Origin: Gallionella sp. UBA6045
GTDB taxonomy: Bacteria > Pseudomonadota > Gammaproteobacteria > Burkholderiales > Gallionellaceae
DNA: 9,386 nt
Direction of reading: 5' to 3'
Assembly (NCBI GenBank): GCA_002429165.1
Contig: DIYV01000025.1
Location: 4,080-13,465, forward strand
In this document: piece after piece, positions 5,574 through 9,386 of the stretch
Numbering within the stretch: position 1 is the first letter of the stretch
How the letters are laid out: each line of letters starts with the position of its first letter
Translations under genes and position numbers: made by a program
The notes under the pieces: generated by a model
Told to the model about the DNA's origin: nothing
What the model saw: only the letters and a program-made list of their open reading frames with translations
The model's database searches: none

Positions 5574-6338
5574 TCAGAACTCGAATATTTGTCCTTGCTC
5601 AAGCCGCGTCGGCTGAAACTTCCCGCAGGCTGCGAAGACTTCCGCCATGATCGAATCTTCCCTGCCCGGTTCCATGTGGGTGATGAACAACTTCACCGGT
5701 CGTTGCAGCCTTGCCAGTCCTCGCGCCAGCAGTTCGGAAGTCATATGCCCGGATCGCGCGGCGCCGCCGGCATTGGCATTGAGGAATGTGGTTTCGATCA
5801 TCAGGTAGCGCAGGTTGTCGATTTTGTTCAGCGCCGTCCAGAATTCCTCGCAATCCGTGGTGTCGCCCGAGTACACGAAACTTGCCTTCCCGCTATCCAG
5901 CCGGTAGCCCACCGCGGGCACCGCGTGACGTGCCGGCAATGGGGTGATGCGCCTGTGGCCCAGCAGCGTGGTCTCGCCGGGCGTGACCGGCACGAAGCGG
6001 ATGTAGGGACTATCAACCGTGGGCAGCACGCTGTAATCCGGCCACAGCTCGCCGTTCAGCAGGCTGCGCTTAAGCGCGGCAGTCGTCTGCGGCAGCGCAT
6101 GCACCAGCAAAGGACGCTGACGCATAAACGCGACCGCATCCGCAAGCAAAGGGATGAAACCGCAATGATCGAGATGGGAGTGCGTCAGGAACACATGATC
6201 CACCCTGGCCATCTGCTCCAGGCTCAACTCGCCTACACCCGAGCCGGCATCGATCAGCACATCTTCGTCGAGCAGCAGCGCGGTGGTGCGCCTCGCACCG
6301 CCAATTCCACCATAACAGCCGAGTACGGCAAGTTTCAT
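5574..6338 (-). CDS. MBL-fold metallo-hydrolase, class II 3',5'-cyclic-nucleotide phosphodiesterase type (254 aa)
   Basis: The HSHLDH motif at residues 53-58 (H53, H55, D57, H58) is the zinc-binding HxHxDH signature of the metallo-beta-lactamase fold. Further likely ligands are H138, D159 (in YSGDTTD) and H221 (in ITHMEPG); SGHMT at 197-201 supplies another conserved histidine. The HSHLDH variant, the SGDT segment and the final THMEP match class II cyclic-nucleotide phosphodiesterases and the related RNase Z-like group. The expected reaction is hydrolysis of cAMP or cGMP to the 5'-nucleotide in the cytosol; the substrate is inferred from family only. No signal peptide is present. The start at 6338 is backed by GGAGGGG three to four bases upstream. 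It is divergent from lemA across 186 bases. Confidence 0.82.
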   Translation of the reverse strand: MKLAVLGCYGGIGGARRTTALLLDEDVLIDAGSGVGELSLEQMARVDHVFLTHSHLDHCGFIPLLADAVAFMRQRPLLVHALPQTTAALKRSLLNGELWPDYSVLPTVDSPYIRFVPVTPGETTLLGHRRITPLPARHAVPAVGYRLDSGKASFVYSGDTTDCEEFWTALNKIDNLRYLMIETTFLNANAGGAARSGHMTSELLARGLARLQRPVKLFITHMEPGREDSIMAEVFAACGKFQPTRLEQGQIFEF

Positions 6339-6524
6339 TTCCCCTCCGGCCTGCTTTCCAGAATCAGGCGACTACGCTAGCAAGTTCAGCGCTGCGAATC
6401 AAGACCGGGCGGTAAACCACAAGATAGCCACAGGTTGATGCATGCAAGAAATTCGCCCCTGATTCAAATCAATGGCACAATTAAACCGCAAGCAAACAGG
6501 CACACTCAAGCCAAAGGGGGGAAT

Positions 6525-7091
6525 ATGGGCATGCTGATCTTTTTCGGTGTCGTCGCCGTGGTGGTGATCTACGGCATCAGTTTGTACAACCATCTGGTCA
6601 ACGTCAAACACGCCGTGTCCAAGTCATGGGCCAACATCGACGTGCTGCTCAAACAGCGCCACGATGAACTGCCCAAGCTGGTCGAAGTGTGCAAACAATA
6701 CAAGCAGTTCGAACAGGCCACGCTGGAGAAAGTCATCGCGGCGCGCGCCCAGGTTCATGCCGCGCGCGAACGCCAGGACATCGGCGCCCTCGGTCAGGCA
6801 GAAGGCGCCTTGCGCGCCGGGTTGGGCAGCATTTTCGCGGTAGCGGAAGCCTACCCCGAGTTGAAAGCCAATGAAAATTTCACACGGTTGCTGAATCGCA
6901 TCACCTCGCTTGAGAACGGTATCGCAGACCGCCGCGAGTTGTATAACGAATCGGTGAACATCAACAACGTGCAGATCGAAGTCTTTCCCGCCAGCATCAT
7001 CGCAAGCATGTTCAACTTCGGTGAAAAGCCGCTGCTGGAATTTTCCGCCACCGAGAAGGCGGATGTGGATATGAAATCACTTTTCAGTTAA
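6525..7091 (+). CDS. lemA: LemA family protein (188 aa)
   Basis: A single N-terminal transmembrane segment (about residues 3-20, MLIFFGVVAVVVIYGISL) is followed by YNHLVNVKHAVSKSWANIDV and LLKQRHDELPKLVEVCK, the canonical opening of LemA proteins. A long four-helix bundle follows, with YPELKANENF (110-119), LNRITSLENGI (123-133), RRELYNESV (136-144) and the VFPASIIA segment (153-160). LemA proteins are membrane-anchored with the helical domain usually outside the cytoplasm; their role is poorly defined and linked to envelope stress. An in-frame ATG exists 90 bases upstream (6435), but 6525 is preferred: it follows AAGGGGGG at the right distance and places the membrane helix at the N-terminus. 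The GIDE-like gene starts six bases after the stop, so the two are probably one operon. Confidence 0.93.
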   Translation: MGMLIFFGVVAVVVIYGISLYNHLVNVKHAVSKSWANIDVLLKQRHDELPKLVEVCKQYKQFEQATLEKVIAARAQVHAARERQDIGALGQAEGALRAGLGSIFAVAEAYPELKANENFTRLLNRITSLENGIADRRELYNESVNINNVQIEVFPASIIASMFNFGEKPLLEFSATEKADVDMKSLFS

Positions 7092-7097
7092 AGCGCA

Positions 7098-7997
7098 ATG
7101 CTGGTCTTGCTGCGCCGCGAATACGCGCATCTGGTCACCTCGGGTGCGCAGTTACTGCTGCTGTTGGTCGGACTCAAACTGGAGTCGCGCAACGGCTGGC
7201 TGATCTGCTTTTCCATCATGACTGCCATCAGCATCCTGGCCTGGCTTTCGGCATTGAGCCGGCTGCGCACGATACGCGACACACCAACTTCGAAGATCGC
7301 CTCCGCCGCACAGGGTTATGTGGAAATGATCGGGCGCGGCCACCCGTTTGGGGACCCTTTGCTCGGGCAACTCAGTCTTCTGCCCTGCTTGTGGTATCGC
7401 TACAGGATCGAACATCGCGAATCGGAAGACAAGTGGAAGATCGTTGACAGCGGCGAAAGCGATGACTCGTTCATGCTGCGCGACGAAACCGGCGAATGCG
7501 TGGTCGACCCGGAACAGGCCGAGATACTCACCCGGCACCGCGACCAATGGCATGATGGAGATTACCGCTATACCGAGTGGAAGCTGATCGAGCACGACAA
7601 CCTTTACGTCATCGGTGCATTTCGCACCCAGGGCGGCAGCAGTATGGATTTCGACAGCCGCGAAGAACTTGGCGCGCTGCTGGCCGAATGGAAAAAGGAT
7701 ATGCCGTCGCTGCACCGGCGCTTCGATCTTGACGGTAACGGCACGCTGGACATGCAGGAATGGATGCTGGCGCGCTCCGCCGCCGGACGCGAAGTGGCAA
7801 AGATGATGCGCGAAGAGCAGGAACAGCCGGATATCAACATCATCAGTCGGCCGCGCGAAGGAGAACTGTTTCTGATCAGCAATCTCGACCAGGACAAGTT
7901 GTCGCGACGCTACCTGTTGTGGAGCTGGGCACACCTGGCGATATTTTTCGGTGCGCTGTTCGGGATAGGCTGGGTGCTGCAAGCAACAGATTTCTAG
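7098..7997 (+). CDS. GIDE-domain membrane protein with an EF-hand (299 aa)
   Basis: Predicted N-terminal membrane segments span about residues 16-26 and 35-53, and a C-terminal one about 272-293. Between them lies a domain with LSLLPCLWYRYRIEHRES (about 92-109), a WKIVDSGESDDSF..D block (113-129) and a later LYVIGAF (169-175). This resembles the bacterial GIDE-type ('E3 ubiquitin ligase-like', PF12483) region; no RING finger is present, so ubiquitin ligase activity should not be inferred. A canonical EF-hand loop occurs at 210-221 (DLDGNGTLDMQE), with D210, D212, N214, T216, D218 and E221 in all chelating positions. It follows lemA by six bases and in the same frame, a common pairing that suggests joint action at the membrane. 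The start at 7098 has no strong Shine-Dalgarno; translation may be coupled to the lemA stop. Family assignment is moderate, EF-hand assignment strong. Confidence 0.7.
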   Translation: MLVLLRREYAHLVTSGAQLLLLLVGLKLESRNGWLICFSIMTAISILAWLSALSRLRTIRDTPTSKIASAAQGYVEMIGRGHPFGDPLLGQLSLLPCLWYRYRIEHRESEDKWKIVDSGESDDSFMLRDETGECVVDPEQAEILTRHRDQWHDGDYRYTEWKLIEHDNLYVIGAFRTQGGSSMDFDSREELGALLAEWKKDMPSLHRRFDLDGNGTLDMQEWMLARSAAGREVAKMMREEQEQPDINIISRPREGELFLISNLDQDKLSRRYLLWSWAHLAIFFGALFGIGWVLQATDF

Positions 7998-8002
7998 CGT
8001 TC

Positions 8003-8037
8003 AAAAAAAACAGGGGCGGTAATCAAACCCGCCCCTG
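8003..8037 (-). terminator. Rho-independent terminator of the cytochrome b561 gene
   Basis: A perfect 9-bp stem, CAGGGGCGG (8011-8019) with CCGCCCCTG (8029-8037), has a nine-base loop. On the minus strand it is followed by eight T residues (8010-8003). It lies 21 bases past the b561 stop. No T-run follows on the plus strand, so it works mainly for the minus-strand gene. Confidence 0.88.
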
Positions 8038-8058
8038 CCCTATCCGGTTCGACGCAAA

Positions 8059-8589
8059 TCAGCCTTTTCTGCGCAGCATCATCCGTTCCATCAAGCCGTC
8101 TTTCATGATGAACTGGTGCTTGAGCGCACCGAGTATGTGCACCACCGCCAGCGCAATCAGCACGTTGACCAGTTGCTCATGTATCTCATGGGCTAACACG
8201 CCGTGATAACCGTGTTCCTTGGGCAACAGGTTCGCATCCCAAGCCAGCAAAGCCTTGCCAGCCGCGCTGGTGAGCAGGATCACCACGCCGCTCAAGGGCA
8301 GCACAAACAGCACCGCATACATCAGATGTTGAACGCCCATGGCGGCTGCCTGGAATACCGGCTTGTCGTTGAGTTTCGGCGGCGTGCCGTCCTTGCGGCG
8401 GAATAACAGTTGCGTCAACACCAGAACCAATACCGAGGCCCCCACCGCCATATGGATCAGGTACCCGGCCAATGTCGCCTTGCTCTCGTCAGTCATATCG
8501 GCCAGGCTGTCGCCCAGATACCAGGCGGCGAGCAACAGTGCCAAGGTCAGCCAATGTACGATCACCATGCGCTTGCTGTATTGCGTCAT
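8059..8589 (-). CDS. Cytochrome b561 family di-haem membrane protein (176 aa)
   Basis: A four-helix membrane protein: about residues 9-27, 41-63, 86-108 and 136-156 are hydrophobic. Haem-ligand histidines are expected in helices 1, 2 and 4; candidates are H12 (in VIVHWLTL), H46 (LIHMAVGA), H137 or H134 (LAHEIHEQ) and H151 (VVHILGAL). The length and H12-W13 opening match proteobacterial cytochrome b561, which moves electrons across or along the inner membrane, often oxidising quinol or disposing of superoxide. The start at 8589 is chosen over an ATG 17 codons upstream because AGGAG lies nine bases before it and the protein then opens directly into the first helix. The gene stands alone, with a strong terminator behind it and a set of GGAACC inverted repeats in front. 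Confidence 0.9.
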   Translation of the reverse strand: MTQYSKRMVIVHWLTLALLLAAWYLGDSLADMTDESKATLAGYLIHMAVGASVLVLVLTQLLFRRKDGTPPKLNDKPVFQAAAMGVQHLMYAVLFVLPLSGVVILLTSAAGKALLAWDANLLPKEHGYHGVLAHEIHEQLVNVLIALAVVHILGALKHQFIMKDGLMERMMLRRKG

Positions 8590-8601
8590 TACTTTAAACT
8601 C

Positions 8602-8689
8602 CTGAATTATGGAACCAGCTGAATTTCGTGGAACCGCCACCTGAATTTCGTAAATCAGAAAGCACAGGCCGGTTCCACTATGGTTCCAT
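8602..8689. repeat. Nested GGAACC inverted repeats with CTGAATT direct repeats
   Basis: CTGAATT occurs three times (8602, 8619, 8641), the last two as CTGAATTTCGT; the first two are followed by GGAACC. Two perfect 9-base inverted pairs are nested: ATGGAACCA (8609-8617) with TGGTTCCAT (8681-8689), and GTGGAACCG (8628-8636) with CGGTTCCAC (8670-8678). The set lies between the divergent b561 and P-type ATPase genes. It could be a multi-site operator or a remnant of a transposon end; I cannot assign a family. Confidence 0.6.
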
Positions 8690-8832
8690 TGTTAAAAAGG
8701 GTACGCAATTTACCCCAAACACGCTCGATGTGCAGCACTTTTCTTGTCGATCCCGGCAGACACTGGCGTGATTTACTCGTTGACCGCAATCGCTGTATGC
8801 TCTCATCATCGCAGGGCTTCGGATCGACCGGC

Positions 8833-9386
8833 ATGAGCGCAGTGAAGGACGGGCAGTCAATTTCATGGTTGAGCACGGCAGAAGCTCAACAGCGCCTTGC
8901 CGCGTCCGGCTACAACGAGCTGAACCCGCCCCACCCGCGCCGCTTGTGGCATATCGTTGCCGATGTGCTGCGCGAACCGATGTTCCTGTTGCTGATCGCC
9001 GCGGGCGGAATCTACCTGCTGCTGGGAAGCATTGAAGACGCGCTGATGCTGTTGGTTTTCGTGCTGCTCATCATAGCCATGACTGTGTCGCAACAGCACA
9101 AAAGCGAGCGGGTGCTGGAAGCATTGCGCGACCTTTCCAGTCCGCGCGCGTTGGTGATACGCGACGGCAAGCAGCTACGCATCGCGGGACGCGAGGTGGT
9201 GCCGGGCGATTTGATGCTGCTCAATGAAGGCGACCGCGTTGCCGCCGACGCGGTGCTGCTCAGTTGCAACGACCTGTCTGCCAACGAAGCTATGCTGACC
9301 GGCGAATCTGTTCCGGTGCGCAAACTTCCGGGCAGCGCAGACTCAACAGCTCTCCAGCCGGGCGGCGACGATCAGCCGTTCGTGTA
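8833..9386 (+). CDS. P2-type cation-transporting ATPase, N-terminal part (3' truncated by window)
   Basis: From the ATG at 8833 the protein opens with the Cation_ATPase_N pattern (LSTAEAQQRLAASGYNELNP, about residues 13-32), followed by two membrane helices (about 49-66 and 68-85). The actuator domain then appears, with VVPGDLMLLNEGDRVAADAV (122-141) and the TGES dephosphorylation loop at 156-159. The phosphorylated-aspartate DKTGT motif lies beyond the window, so ion choice cannot be read; calcium, magnesium or proton types are all possible. An in-frame ATG at 8797 adds 12 residues. Neither start has a convincing Shine-Dalgarno; 8833 is preferred because the N-terminal domain normally begins close to it. 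The frame has no stop up to the window edge. The GGAACC repeat set lies upstream and might regulate it. Confidence 0.9.
   Translation, partial: MSAVKDGQSISWLSTAEAQQRLAASGYNELNPPHPRRLWHIVADVLREPMFLLLIAAGGIYLLLGSIEDALMLLVFVLLIIAMTVSQQHKSERVLEALRDLSSPRALVIRDGKQLRIAGREVVPGDLMLLNEGDRVAADAVLLSCNDLSANEAMLTGESVPVRKLPGSADSTALQPGGDDQPFV

Noticed and set aside
5538..6380. Open frame of 280 codons on the plus strand
   Set aside because: It is antisense to the MBL-fold gene, which has clear zinc motifs and a good ribosome-binding site; the antisense product is low-complexity H/Q/R-rich, as expected of a GC-rich shadow.
6470..6495. TGGCAC that recalls a sigma-54 -24 element upstream of lemA
   Set aside because: No TTGC/GC at the required -12 spacing.
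6435..6524. Longer start for lemA (ATG at 6435)
   Set aside because: It adds a 30-residue polar leader before the membrane helix, whereas the ATG at 6525 has a strong Shine-Dalgarno.
7152..7982. Open frame of 276 codons on the minus strand
   Set aside because: It lies antisense to the GIDE-like gene, whose EF-hand and membrane segments are convincing; the antisense product has no recognisable pattern.
8589..8640. Longer start for cytochrome b561 (ATG at 8640)
   Set aside because: The extra 17 residues come from the GGAACC/CTGAATT repeat region, and the ATG at 8589 has AGGAG at a proper distance.
8780..8801. TTGACC and TATGCT upstream of the P-type ATPase
   Set aside because: The spacer is only 10 bases, too short for a sigma-70 promoter.

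Overview
The window looks like an accessory stretch of a betaproteobacterial chromosome that returns to housekeeping-type genes. The suggestion of a Gallionella/Nitrosomonas-like lineage is an inference from gene types and composition (about 58-60 % GC in the right half), not from a marker gene. No rRNA, tRNA, CRISPR array or complete insertion sequence was seen.

Left part (1-2815), plus strand: the C-terminal half of a large MmeI/YeeA-type adenine-N6 DNA methyltransferase, cut by the window edge. Two bases downstream lies a 440-residue protein with a degenerate PD-(D/E)xK nuclease signature (PD...ExT). The pair reads as a restriction-modification or related defence operon. Its DNA is clearly AT-richer than the right half. 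The methyltransferase is a composition mosaic with an AT-rich centre. The second gene carries a near-perfect Shine-Dalgarno before an internal in-frame ATG that would yield a separate 79-residue C-terminal product.

Middle (2816-4800), mostly minus strand: a toxin-antitoxin cluster. A palindrome-rich non-coding patch precedes a MazF/PemK-type toxin gene broken by a one-base deletion, with its DUF2281-like antitoxin intact. A two-hairpin REP-like element follows. Next comes an apparently intact TumE-type toxin gene overlapping an HTH antitoxin gene by four bases. Divergent from it lies a small plus-strand reading frame, also interrupted by a one-base loss, at an A7 run.

Right part (4810-9386): a spermidine-synthase-like protein convergent with an MBL-fold hydrolase of the class II cyclic-nucleotide phosphodiesterase type; a lemA gene with a downstream GIDE-like membrane protein that contains an EF-hand; a minus-strand cytochrome b561 with its own terminator; a nested set of GGAACC inverted repeats; and the start of a P2-type cation-transporting ATPase that runs off the right edge.

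The defence and toxin-antitoxin genes plausibly form one mobile or decaying island. The genes to its right look like the conserved chromosomal flank. The most testable ideas are the methyltransferase/nuclease-like pair with its internal start, and the two single-base lesions, which could be real decay, programmed slippage or sequencing error.
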